In this document: positions 1-5,877 of the stretch, in pieces
Layout: each line of letters begins with the position of its first letter
How positions within the stretch are numbered: the stretch's first letter is position 1
Origin: an uncultured Lachnospiraceae bacterium
GTDB lineage: Bacteria > Bacillota_A > Clostridia > Lachnospirales > Lachnospiraceae
Assembly (NCBI GenBank): GCA_947175285.1
Contig: CAMWMM010000316.1
Location: 1 to 6,154 of the forward strand
Direction of reading: 5' to 3'
Length of the DNA: 6,154 nucleotides
The notes under the pieces: model-generated
The model's input: the letters and a program-made list of their open reading frames with translations, nothing else
What the model was told of the DNA's origin: nothing
The model's database searches: none
Program-made: the position numbers and the translations under genes

Positions 1-1
1 A

Positions 2-784
2 TGTTTACCAATTATCTTTGCCGCCCTCTTAACAGTAAATGCGCTGACAGGGTGCGCAAGTCCAAAAAGTTTGGGCCAACGGAATCCTTCGTCCGAACAA
101 AACAATGTTGCCATGCAAAGTAGCGAATCCACCATGAGCCAACCTATAACGTCAACAACTAAGGCTTTGGACCCAACCATTTCCCCTAATGCGTCTGCTG
201 CATATGAAAAGCTGATTGCATACAAGACCGAGGACTACGGACAACAGAGCATAGCCGATTTTAACGCTACACTTGCATCGACACCCGATGAATTGACAGC
301 GTTCCTTGCAGCAGTAGCTGATGTGAGCGGCACCATATCCCGTGATGACGAAAATTATGATTTTTTAGACACTACAATCCGTTTTTCGTCCCAGGAATTA
401 TATTGCGAGCATATGGGAGAAGAATTGACATTTTTCATTAGTCTAGTAAAAAAGAGCAGGCCATGCAACTATGTGGACGAGGACGGGGAAACGGTATATG
501 ATTTTACCTGTTTCGTTGAGGCGAATATCCCTTACTCCATCAATGATCCGAAACTTGTAACGGTAGCAGAGCGGGATAAGGCGTTGCTGACATTCAAGGA
601 AGAAATGCAAAATTATTTGAATGGTCTGAACGAAAAAGAAGTTGCGTGCGGCAATATCAAAACAATGCTCACAGACAAGTCTGCCGAACTTGCAAATAGC
701 TTATCCACTGAAAACATGAGATTATCGCCTTGTGAAATTTACATGATTGAAATCAACGGCGAAGCAGAAGAAGCCATTCAGTAA
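2..784 (+). CDS. Lipoprotein of unknown function (5' end outside the window)
   Basis: The reading frame is open from base 2, with no stop before TAA at 782-784, so the true start lies upstream of the window; 260 residues are visible. The first residues form a hydrophobic stretch (IIFAALLTVNAL) ending in the lipobox LTGC, with the lipidated Cys encoded at 53-55. This is a type II signal peptide, so the mature protein should be anchored to the outer face of the membrane. A Ser/Thr/Gln/Asn-rich, low-complexity linker follows (roughly 71-200), then a mixed alpha/beta domain with five further cysteines. A TTG at 71 could be read as a start, but it lies just after the lipobox and would delete the export signal, so I reject it. 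I do not recognise the family with confidence. It faintly resembles lipoproteins found near BlaR1/M56-type sensors in clostridia, which is only an impression. The function is unknown. Confidence 0.85.
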   Translation, partial: CLPIIFAALLTVNALTGCASPKSLGQRNPSSEQNNVAMQSSESTMSQPITSTTKALDPTISPNASAAYEKLIAYKTEDYGQQSIADFNATLASTPDELTAFLAAVADVSGTISRDDENYDFLDTTIRFSSQELYCEHMGEELTFFISLVKKSRPCNYVDEDGETVYDFTCFVEANIPYSINDPKLVTVAERDKALLTFKEEMQNYLNGLNEKEVACGNIKTMLTDKSAELANSLSTENMRLSPCEIYMIEINGEAEEAIQ

Positions 785-900
785 TGAGACCAGCTATGAA
801 AAATCGCAGGTATGCAGATATATGATGTGATAGACTAATTATCTATATGTTCTGATCTTGTGTAACTTATTTTATTATTGTGGTACTGATTGATAAACTG

Positions 901-927
901 AAATAAAAGCGGGGCATTATCTGCCCC
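901..927 (-). terminator. Intrinsic terminator of yjdF
   Basis: Read on the minus strand, GGGGCA (927-922) pairs with TGCCCC (916-911) around the 5-nt loop 921-917, followed by GCTTTTATTT (910-901). The yjdF stop codon TAA (919-917) lies inside the loop. On the plus strand the same stem is followed by a more broken T-rich stretch, so it may also stop transcripts arriving from the convergent lipoprotein gene, which otherwise has no visible terminator. Confidence 0.75.
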
Positions 928-1333
928 TATGCCTTTCTTTTCGTTTTTGCTGTTTCAATTCAAACATTCGTTTTTGTTCAGCTTCTTTTCGCTCTTTGCT
1001 GATTTTTTTACGCTCTGTTTTCATTTCTTCTCGCTGTAATTGAAGTGCTTGTTGTGACTTAGTTCCAATACCGATACTCTGTACCTGATTTTTTGCATTT
1101 CTTTGTAATCTTTTCGGATTACTGGCAACCTTTTTTACAGTGACATCAACAGCAGGACTAAACTTTAACTTGTAGTAATTCTTTTGAATAAAATCATATA
1201 CATCATAATCTTTAGGCTCTGCTCCAAATGTCACCTTGCATACAGATAATTTTTCGTCTGATATGCGCTCAAAAACTCCTACCCAAAATGATTCTTCAAA
1301 GAATACAGTAAGTTTTGCCGAAGCTTTGTCCAT
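917..1333 (-). CDS. yjdF: YjdF family protein (DUF2992)
   Basis: A 138-residue cytoplasmic protein. The N-terminal part (about residues 6-68) is compact and beta-rich, with the family-typical segments KLTVFFEESFWVGVFER and CKVTFGAEPKDYDVYDF. Next come NPKR (72-75) and GTKSQQALQLQREE (90-103), both characteristic of YjdF/DUF2992 proteins. The C-terminus (about 95-138) is a highly charged Lys/Arg/Glu/Gln helix, probably a coiled coil. The ATG at 1333-1331 is preceded by AAGGAGGG (1348-1341) with 7 nt spacing. The molecular role of YjdF is not established. In other Firmicutes the gene is controlled by the yjdF riboswitch, which responds to azaaromatic compounds, suggesting a part in coping with toxic heterocycles. 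Here the same kind of leader lies directly upstream. The gene appears monocistronic, with its own leader and terminator. Confidence 0.93.
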   Translation of the reverse strand: MDKASAKLTVFFEESFWVGVFERISDEKLSVCKVTFGAEPKDYDVYDFIQKNYYKLKFSPAVDVTVKKVASNPKRLQRNAKNQVQSIGIGTKSQQALQLQREEMKTERKKISKERKEAEQKRMFELKQQKRKERHRGR

Positions 1334-1390
1334 AACGAAACCCTCCTTTTATTGTGTGTTATGGACAAAGAATGGACGTCCCAAGGAGGG
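1324..1390 (-). promoter_or_regulatory. Translational expression platform of the yjdF riboswitch
   Basis: Two perfect complementarities mask translation initiation on the minus-strand RNA. First, CTTTGTCCATAAC (1370-1358) pairs with GTTATGGACAAAG (1336-1324), a 13-bp stem that buries the AUG (1333-1331) and leaves the Shine-Dalgarno sequence in its 21-nt loop. Second, CCCTCCTT (1390-1383) pairs with AAGGAGGG (1348-1341), an 8-bp anti-Shine-Dalgarno helix. The segments are ordered in pseudoknot fashion (A-B-A'-B'). The 4-nt linker 1340-1337 may be too short for both full helices, so they may instead be alternatives. No T-rich terminator lies before the gene, which points to control of translation and not of termination. 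The pairings are visible in the sequence; the mechanism is inferred. Confidence 0.65.
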
Positions 1391-1469
1391 AGGGCTACTT
1401 ATACTTTTTTCAAGTACGGTTGGACTACCTACCAACTCTACACCGTAGTGCGTTGTGTTTTTATCTTTG
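1371..1469 (-). promoter_or_regulatory. yjdF-type (azaaromatic) riboswitch aptamer
   Basis: The minus-strand leader of yjdF resembles the conserved yjdF RNA motif as I recall it: a purine/A-rich 5' part, the conserved-looking CACTACGGTGTAGAG (1450-1436), then GTTGGTAGGTAGTCCAAC (1436-1419), in which GTTGG and CCAAC form a stem. A second small stem follows (TACTT 1416-1412 with AAGTA 1406-1402), then a C-rich strand (1394-1385). TACGGT (1447-1442) can also pair with ACCGTA (1420-1415), competing with those stems. Position directly upstream of a DUF2992 gene is the normal context. Known members bind a range of polycyclic azaaromatic compounds and raise expression. The ends are approximate, and I matched the motif from memory. 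Confidence 0.75.
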
Positions 1470-1475
1470 TCATTT

Positions 1476-1481
1476 ATTATA
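1476..1481 (-). promoter_or_regulatory. Candidate -10 element of the yjdF promoter
   Basis: A perfect TATAAT lies on the minus strand at 1481-1476. It would place the transcript start near 1469, just ahead of the conserved riboswitch region. No good -35 hexamer is found at 16-18 bp spacing (the sequence there is A/T-only), so the call rests on the -10 element and its position. Confidence 0.4.
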
Positions 1482-1616
1482 AAGCAACTTTTGATGCTTT
1501 ATTTACTTTCCTGATTTGTACCGCTAATATAATACAACAATTAAACTTATATTTCTAACAAAAATCTATTAAATGCGGTGGTCTGTCTTTTCCATAGGCA
1601 GGCTGGGCGGTCTGCG

Positions 1617-1982
1617 TTATTTTTCATAAGGATTCTGGTAATCCGGGCAGAGGTATGTTTCGCTCCATGTCATCATCGTCTGCAGGACAGGGATGAAGCT
1701 CTCTCCAAACGCGGTAAGTGAATATTCCACTTTCGGCGGAATTTCCTTGTAAATCTCCCGATGGAGGAACCCGTCGCTTTCCAGTTCCCGGAGCTGTTTT
1801 GTCAGCGTAGACTGTGTGATTCCGTCAAGTCTGCGCATCAGCTCCCCGAACCGCTGGACTTTGTAAAAGGACACATACCACAAGATCAGTATTTTCCATT
1901 TGCCGCCGATTACGGACTGGAGCCTGCTCATGGGTACGCAGCGAGCAACTGTCTCTTCATTGTTGAACTTGTTTTCAGCCAT
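1617..1982 (-). CDS. HxlR-family winged-helix transcriptional regulator
   Basis: A 121-residue protein of the usual size for the HxlR family. The helix-turn-helix core is clear: SVIGGKWKILILWYV (residues 23-37), FGELMRRLDGITQSTLTKQLRELESDG (45-71), then the wing strand VEYSLTAFGESF (86-97). The conserved N-terminal cysteine is present at residue 15 (ARCVP); in the redox-sensing relatives YodB and HypR a Cys near this position is the sensor. The start at 1982 is chosen because GAGGTGG (1995-1989) lies 6 nt upstream. The same frame is open back to about 2294, but that would overlap the opposite-strand radical SAM gene and add residues unlike the family. The gene is divergent from the radical SAM operon, the classic arrangement of a local regulator, with inverted repeats between them. 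I see no clear terminator after it. The ligand is unknown. Confidence 0.92.
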   Translation of the reverse strand: MAENKFNNEETVARCVPMSRLQSVIGGKWKILILWYVSFYKVQRFGELMRRLDGITQSTLTKQLRELESDGFLHREIYKEIPPKVEYSLTAFGESFIPVLQTMMTWSETYLCPDYQNPYEK

Positions 1983-2053
1983 TTCATACCACCTCTTTTC
2001 CACCAGTATATTCCGGCAGTGGGGAAAAATCAAGATACGGTTATTTTTGATAG

Positions 2054-2083
2054 ATAGTATCCTTTTTGCAAAAGGTATGAAAA
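2054..2083 (-). promoter_or_regulatory. Candidate promoter of the divergent hxlR-type gene
   Basis: On the minus strand TTTTCA (2083-2078) and TACTAT (2059-2054) are separated by 18 bp, each matching the sigma-A consensus at 4 of 6 positions. The spacer contains the palindrome CCTTTT-N3-AAAAGG (2061-2075), so a regulator bound there would block this promoter, as expected for autorepression. This is a weak call based on spacing and position. Confidence 0.33.
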
Positions 2084-2092
2084 AGAATACTA
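2055..2092. promoter_or_regulatory. Nested inverted repeats, candidate HxlR operator
   Basis: The inner repeat is CCTTTT (2061-2066), TGC, AAAAGG (2070-2075), a perfect 6-3-6 palindrome. The outer arms are TAGTAT (2055-2060) and ATACTA (2087-2092). The site lies between the divergent regulator gene and the radical SAM operon, where HxlR proteins normally bind as dimers. It overlaps the candidate regulator promoter and sits upstream of the candidate operon promoter, which would suit autorepression combined with activation of the operon (HxlR of Bacillus subtilis activates hxlAB). The symmetry is seen; the binding is inferred. Confidence 0.4.
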
Positions 2093-2112
2093 CTACCAAA
2101 AAAAGACAGTAC

Positions 2113-2141
2113 TTGATTCTGTGGAGCTTTAGAGGTAACTT
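2113..2141 (+). promoter_or_regulatory. Candidate promoter of the radical SAM operon
   Basis: TTGATT (2113-2118) and TAACTT (2136-2141) are spaced by 17 bp. The -10 element keeps only the key T, A and final T of the consensus, so it would be weak and perhaps activator-dependent. It would start transcription near 2148, about 30 nt before the AGGAGG of the first radical SAM gene. Confidence 0.28.
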
Positions 2142-2191
2142 AGTGCAAAAGAGGATATCCGCTTGAGTTATGACACGAGGAGGAATGAATG

Positions 2192-3091
2192 ATGCACTAC
2201 ACAGGAACCATATGGAGGCCGCCTTATGAGGCATCTTCCCTGCTTTTGGAAGTTGCCGCAGGCTGCACACATCACAGATGTAAATTCTGTACACTTTACG
2301 CTGACCTGCCTTTTCGGTTCAGGATGTCGCCGATTGAGGATATTGAGGCGGATTTAAAAGAGGCGCAGGGGATGTACCGTCGTTTTCCGGGGAGGAAGGT
2401 GTCACGGACTTTCCTGACAGGAGCGAACCCGTTTGTGCTGAAATATGACAGGCTGATGGAGATTGCGGAATTGGTACACAAATATTTTCCGGGAATGGAG
2501 ACCTTTGGCAGCTTTGCGAGGGTGACGGATGTTACCCTGAAATCGGACGAGGAACTTACTGCCCTGCACGATGCAGGGTATGACGGACTGACAATCGGCA
2601 TCGAAACAGAAGATGACGAGGCGCTGCGGTTCATGGATAAAGGATACCTTGCGGCTGACATTTTGGAACAGTGCGGGCGGCTGGACAAGGCGGGCATCCG
2701 TTACAGCTTTTTCTATCTGACGGGCATATCCGGCGCAGGGCATGGGGAGGACGGGGCAAGAGCCACCGCCGCTGTGTGCAACCAGCTCCATCCTTTGCTG
2801 ATCGGCGCGAACATGCTGACGATATATTCCGATTCAGGACTTTATCAGGAAATCCGGCATGGGAACTGGAAAGAGGAAAGCGAAACGGAAAAATACAGGG
2901 AAGTCCGGGCGCTGGTGGAGAATCTGGAAATCCCCACGGCTTTTGCAGCGCTTGGGGCATCCAATGCGTTCCAGATGCAGGGGGTGCTTCCAAAGGACAG
3001 GGGGAAGCTGCTGGCGTTCCTCGATGATGTCATAAAGAATGTGGGCGAGGATGAACTGCGGTGTTACCGTGAGAGCGTCCACCATCTGTAG
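2192..3091 (+). CDS. Radical SAM protein, first of a tandem pair
   Basis: A 299-residue cytoplasmic iron-sulfur enzyme. The cluster-binding cysteines lie in GCTHHRCKFC (Cys 25, 30 and 33), a CX4CX2C spacing in place of the canonical CX3CX2C. TGANPF (76-81) and GIETEDDEAL (136-145) fit the strand and SAM-contacting motifs of the TIM-like barrel. GYLAADILEQC (151-161) is nearly identical in the next gene. There is no extra C-terminal Fe-S domain, B12-binding domain or TRAM domain. Two ATG codons are adjacent (2189 and 2192). I prefer 2192 because it lies 8 nt after AGGAGG (2178-2183) and gives an N-terminus matching the MHFTG start of the paralog; starting at 2189 adds one Met. It is the first gene of the operon, 15 bp before its paralog. 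The broad family (COG1032/Elp3-like radical SAM) is clear, but the substrate is not known. Confidence 0.92.
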   Translation: MHYTGTIWRPPYEASSLLLEVAAGCTHHRCKFCTLYADLPFRFRMSPIEDIEADLKEAQGMYRRFPGRKVSRTFLTGANPFVLKYDRLMEIAELVHKYFPGMETFGSFARVTDVTLKSDEELTALHDAGYDGLTIGIETEDDEALRFMDKGYLAADILEQCGRLDKAGIRYSFFYLTGISGAGHGEDGARATAAVCNQLHPLLIGANMLTIYSDSGLYQEIRHGNWKEESETEKYREVRALVENLEIPTAFAALGASNAFQMQGVLPKDRGKLLAFLDDVIKNVGEDELRCYRESVHHL

Positions 3092-3100
3092 GGGAGGTGA
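3091..3100 (+). promoter_or_regulatory. Strong ribosome binding site that fixes a TTG start
   Basis: GGGGAGGTGA overlaps the last base of the upstream stop codon (TAG 3089-3091) and is nearly perfectly complementary to the 16S 3' end. It lies 6 nt before the TTG at 3107, and no in-frame ATG lies nearby. This decides the start and suggests translational coupling to the first radical SAM gene. Confidence 0.75.
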
Positions 3101-3106
3101 TTCAAG

Positions 3107-3988
3107 TTGCATTTTACGGGAAGGACATGGAGGCCGTCTTACGAGGCGCATTCCGTCATCATTCAGGCAACATCCGGATGCACATATAAAAAATGCAGTT
3201 TCTGCAGCCTTTATAAAGGCGAGTGTTTCCGTATGTCCCCAATAGAGGAGTTCAAGGAAGACTTAGAGGAGATCAAAAGCTACCAGCCATATGCAAGGCG
3301 CATCTTCTGGACGGGGGCGAACCCGTTTGCCATGAGCTATGAGAACCTGAAACTACGGGCGCTCACGGTGAGGGATTATCTTATCAAATGCCAGACGATG
3401 GCGATGTTCGCAAGCATAAGGGATATTAGGGACAAGGAAGTGTGGCAGCTTAAGAAGCTCCGGGCAATGGGGATAAACGGACTGAGCATTGGAACGGAGA
3501 GCGGGGATGATGACACGCTTGCGCTGGCGGGTAAGGGATATACGGCAGCTGATATTCTGGAACAGTGCCGGAAACTGGACGAGGCAGGGATTGAATACTA
3601 TTTTGTCTACATGACCGGGCTTGCGGGGAAGGGCAAGGGAAGCAAAAATGCGGTAAACAGTGCAAAGCTGTTCAGTCAATTAAATCCTTATTTTATCTCG
3701 GTAGATTCCCTTACGCTGTTTCCGGACACCAAGCTGTACCGCATGGAGCAGGAGGGCAGATTTGTTCCTGCCGGGGAGAAAGAGCGCCTGCAGGAGTTAC
3801 AGATGTTTATCCAGAACTTGCAGATACGGGCACACCTGTTTGCCAATTCCAGTTCAAATTTTTACCCGGTCACTGCCTATCTGCCAAAGGAGAGGGATTT
3901 GGTGGTCAGTGAGCTGCAGCACATCATGGATACGGTAAGTGAGGAGGAAATGGCGGAATACCGCAGGAACCTGAAATCTTTAGGATAA
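3107..3988 (+). CDS. Radical SAM protein, second of a tandem pair
   Basis: A 293-residue paralog of the preceding protein, collinear along its length. The shared segments are the N-terminus (MHFTGRTWRPSYEA against MHYTGTIWRPPYEA), the cluster motif GCTYKKCSFC (Cys 25, 30 and 33, again CX4CX2C), FRMSPIE, TGANPF (69-74), the GTESGDDDTL segment (129-138) and GYTAADILEQC (144-154). It begins with TTG. It differs from its partner in the segment after the barrel core (around residues 174-215), which could mean different substrates or a heterodimer. Extra cysteines are few (residues 40, 95 and 154), so a second Fe-S cluster of the SPASM type is unlikely. It follows the first gene after 15 bp. The pair probably arose by an old duplication, since identity is patchy and not near-complete. 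The substrate is unknown. Confidence 0.92.
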   Translation: MHFTGRTWRPSYEAHSVIIQATSGCTYKKCSFCSLYKGECFRMSPIEEFKEDLEEIKSYQPYARRIFWTGANPFAMSYENLKLRALTVRDYLIKCQTMAMFASIRDIRDKEVWQLKKLRAMGINGLSIGTESGDDDTLALAGKGYTAADILEQCRKLDEAGIEYYFVYMTGLAGKGKGSKNAVNSAKLFSQLNPYFISVDSLTLFPDTKLYRMEQEGRFVPAGEKERLQELQMFIQNLQIRAHLFANSSSNFYPVTAYLPKERDLVVSELQHIMDTVSEEEMAEYRRNLKSLG

Positions 3989-3999
3989 GGAAATTTCTA

Positions 4000-4008
4000 T
4001 GGTATAAT
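4000..4008 (+). promoter_or_regulatory. Candidate internal extended -10 promoter
   Basis: TGGTATAAT (4000-4008) is a perfect extended -10 element (TGnTATAAT) in the 95-bp gap between the second radical SAM gene and the oxidoreductase. The -35 region (about 3980-3985, TTAGGA) is poor, as extended -10 promoters tolerate. It would give the flavoenzyme and hydrolase genes a start near 4015, independent of the upstream promoter. Confidence 0.45.
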
Positions 4009-4067
4009 CAGTGGGTATTTTTGCTTTAGCAGGAACGGTATTCTGCCGAAGTAATAGAAAAGAGCAG

Positions 4068-4076
4068 AAAGGGTGG
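4068..4076 (+). promoter_or_regulatory. Ribosome binding site deciding the oxidoreductase start
   Basis: AAAGGGTGG ends at 4076. It is only 1 nt from the ATG at 4078, too close for initiation, but 7 nt from the in-frame ATG at 4084. The start at 4084 is therefore preferred. Confidence 0.55.
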
Positions 4077-4083
4077 TATGCAG

Positions 4084-5112
4084 ATGTATGATGTGATAGT
4101 GGTAGGAGCGGGGCCTGCGGGATGCACGGCGTCCAAGGTCTTAGCGGAAAAGGGTTACAAAGTTCTTCTGGTGGAGAAGTTCAGGATGCCAAGATATAAG
4201 TCCTGTTCAGGTGTTCTGATAAAGAAATCAATGGAGCTTGTGAGGACTTATTTTGGTGAAGATGTGCCGGAGTCTGCCATGTGTACCCCGACGGATAACA
4301 GAGGCATGATATTCACAAGTGACAAAGGGAAAGAATACCGTTTCGAGCAGGAAGGGCTTAATGTGTGGCGCAGCCATTTTGACGGATGGCTTGCTAAAAA
4401 GGCAAAGGAGAGCGGTGCGGAAGTCAGGGATGGCGTAGCGGCTCTTTCATGCACAGAACGGGATGGGGTTGTGGAAGTCATCTTGCACGGGGAGGAAAAT
4501 TATACGGAAAACGCAAGGTACGTCTTGGACTGTGAGGGCGTTGTAGGGACATTGAAACGAAAGATTACCGGAGAGGTTCCCGGATACATAACAACATTCC
4601 AGACATTTAACGAGGGCAGCATAGATTTAGACCCGCATTACTTCTATGCGTACCTGCAGCCGGAGCTGTCGGAATATGATGCGTGGTTCAATGTAAAGGA
4701 TGACCTGCTGGTGCTTGGGGTATCCGTAAAGGATATGGATAAGATCAGTCATTATTACGGGCGCTTTATTGCCTATATGGAGGAGAAGCACCACCTGAGT
4801 ATTAGCAGGCAGACTAAGAGTAAGAAGTGGCTGATGCCGCATATCCGTCCGGGGTGTCGTGTAGATTATGGTATTGGGCGTATCGTTTTTGCCGGGGAAG
4901 TTGCCGGATTTTTGAATCCTATGGGCGAAGGGATATCTGCCGGAATGGAGAGCGGGTACTGCGCTGCTTCTGCAATTATGGGGCATTTTAATGATCCGTC
5001 AATAGGTTGTGAGGCTTATCGGAAAAGTACGGAAAATCTGAAATCCTATATGCAGCGCCAGTGGAGCTTTGTGGGAGGAATTGCCGGCACGTTCAGGGAG
5101 ATGGAAATATGA
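4084..5112 (+). CDS. FAD-dependent oxidoreductase, geranylgeranyl reductase-like
   Basis: A 342-residue flavoprotein. The N-terminus MYDVIVVGAGPAGCTASKVL carries the GxGxxG dinucleotide-binding loop (Gly 8, 10 and 13), and the acidic Glu31 at the end of the second strand should hold the FAD ribose. RYKSCSG (38-44) corresponds to the conserved region after the first Rossmann unit in geranylgeranyl reductase-type enzymes. DCEGVVGTLKRK (149-160) and FAGEVAGFLNPMGEGISAGMESG (269-291) are the second and third FAD-contacting segments of the family. Known relatives reduce double bonds of isoprenoids or act as halogenase- or monooxygenase-like flavoenzymes; the substrate here is not deducible. No signal peptide or membrane segment is seen. 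Its last codon overlaps the next gene as ATGA (5109-5112), implying coupled translation with the hydrolase. A 95-bp gap with a possible promoter separates it from the radical SAM pair. Confidence 0.9.
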   Translation: MYDVIVVGAGPAGCTASKVLAEKGYKVLLVEKFRMPRYKSCSGVLIKKSMELVRTYFGEDVPESAMCTPTDNRGMIFTSDKGKEYRFEQEGLNVWRSHFDGWLAKKAKESGAEVRDGVAALSCTERDGVVEVILHGEENYTENARYVLDCEGVVGTLKRKITGEVPGYITTFQTFNEGSIDLDPHYFYAYLQPELSEYDAWFNVKDDLLVLGVSVKDMDKISHYYGRFIAYMEEKHHLSISRQTKSKKWLMPHIRPGCRVDYGIGRIVFAGEVAGFLNPMGEGISAGMESGYCAASAIMGHFNDPSIGCEAYRKSTENLKSYMQRQWSFVGGIAGTFREMEI

Positions 5113-5873
5113 CAGATTGGTTTACAGTTGAAGCAATTGATAATGACACTTTTGCCATCAGTGAATACAAGCATTGGGAGGAAACTCATTGTTATTTGTT
5201 ATGCGGAACAGAAAAAGCCATTTTGATTGATACAGGTTTGGGAGTCGCAAATATAAAGAATGTTGTGGAGAGTTTGACAACATTACCTGTCGTGGTGGTT
5301 ACCACCCATGTCCATTGGGATCATATCGGAGGGCATAAATATTTTGAGAATATTGCAGTCCATGAGGCAGAGAAGGACTGGTTATCAGTCCGATTTCCAA
5401 TCCCTTTACAGGCAGTAAAAAGAAATCTGACGTGTAAAACATGTGATTTTCCGGAAAACTTTGTAATTGAGGATTATCAGATTTTTAATGGAACACCGCA
5501 GCGGATTCTGCGTGATGGTGACTGCCTGGATATATGGGGCAGGAAGCTGATCGTTATCCATACTCCCGGACATTCGCCGGGGCATTGCTGTTTTTATGAG
5601 CCGGATAGAAAATATTTGTTTTCCGGTGACTTGATATATAAAGGCTGCCTTGATGCGTTTTACCCATCCACAGACCCGCAGCTATTTTGGCAGTCTGTAA
5701 GGAAAATACAGAATCTAAGCATAAACCGGATTTTTCCAGGGCACCACCAACTGGGTATTCCTGTTGACATTATCAGCAGGATTGAAAATGGATTCAGCAG
5801 ATTATCGGATGAAGGAAAACTGAAACAGGGAAACGGTGTATTTGACTTTGGGGATTTTCAGATACATATATAA
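5109..5873 (+). CDS. Metallo-beta-lactamase-fold hydrolase
   Basis: A 254-residue cytoplasmic protein with the full dinuclear metal site: THVHWDHIGG (His67, His69, Asp71, His72), HTPGHSPGH (His155), SGDLIY (Asp174) and FPGHH (His212). This is the pattern of glyoxalase II-like and other MBL-fold hydrolases, not of RNase or flavodiiron members, since no beta-CASP or flavodoxin domain is present. The start at 5109 gives an N-terminus typical of the family (TVEAIDNDTFAI) and follows AGGGAG (5095-5100) by 8 nt. The frame is open upstream to 5061, but that stretch lies inside the oxidoreductase gene. It is the last gene of the run, joined to the flavoenzyme by ATGA. The substrate may be a thioester, lactone or other ester made by the preceding enzymes (inference). 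Its DNA looks more AT-rich than that of the radical SAM genes. Confidence 0.92.
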   Translation: MTDWFTVEAIDNDTFAISEYKHWEETHCYLLCGTEKAILIDTGLGVANIKNVVESLTTLPVVVVTTHVHWDHIGGHKYFENIAVHEAEKDWLSVRFPIPLQAVKRNLTCKTCDFPENFVIEDYQIFNGTPQRILRDGDCLDIWGRKLIVIHTPGHSPGHCCFYEPDRKYLFSGDLIYKGCLDAFYPSTDPQLFWQSVRKIQNLSINRIFPGHHQLGIPVDIISRIENGFSRLSDEGKLKQGNGVFDFGDFQIHI

Positions 5874-5877
5874 TACG

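Noticed and set aside
1..120. ATG at base 1 opening a 39-codon frame
   Set aside because: It ends at a stop after a basic, unstructured peptide. The overlapping frame from base 2 encodes a lipoprotein signal peptide with a lipobox and continues for 260 codons.
71..784. TTG at 71 as the lipoprotein start
   Set aside because: It lies after the lipobox Cys and would remove the export signal; no ribosome binding site precedes it.
1236..1558. Plus-strand open frames across the yjdF leader
   Set aside because: They are the complement of the riboswitch and promoter region, with low-complexity translations and no ribosome binding site.
1562..1616. Terminator after the first HxlR gene
   Set aside because: On the minus strand the region is C/G-rich but shows no stable hairpin followed by a T-run. 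Only an imperfect direct repeat (GGTGGTCTG and GGCGGTCTG on the plus strand) is present.
1983..2294. N-terminal extension of the first HxlR protein
   Set aside because: It would overlap the start of the opposite-strand radical SAM gene and give sequence unlike the family. A well-spaced GAGGTGG supports the start at 1982.
2296..3151. Several open frames on the minus strand and in another plus frame within the radical SAM genes
   Set aside because: They are rich in Pro, Ser, Arg and Cys without recognisable domains, lack good ribosome binding sites, and lie opposite or inside clear enzyme genes.
4028..4046. GCAGGAA / TTCTGC hairpin before the oxidoreductase as a terminator
   Set aside because: The stem is short with a bulge and no T-run follows, so it is not an intrinsic terminator.
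5061..5108. N-terminal extension of the hydrolase from 5061
   Set aside because: This stretch is inside the oxidoreductase coding region. The ATG at 5109 has a good ribosome binding site and the ATGA overlap, and it matches the family start.
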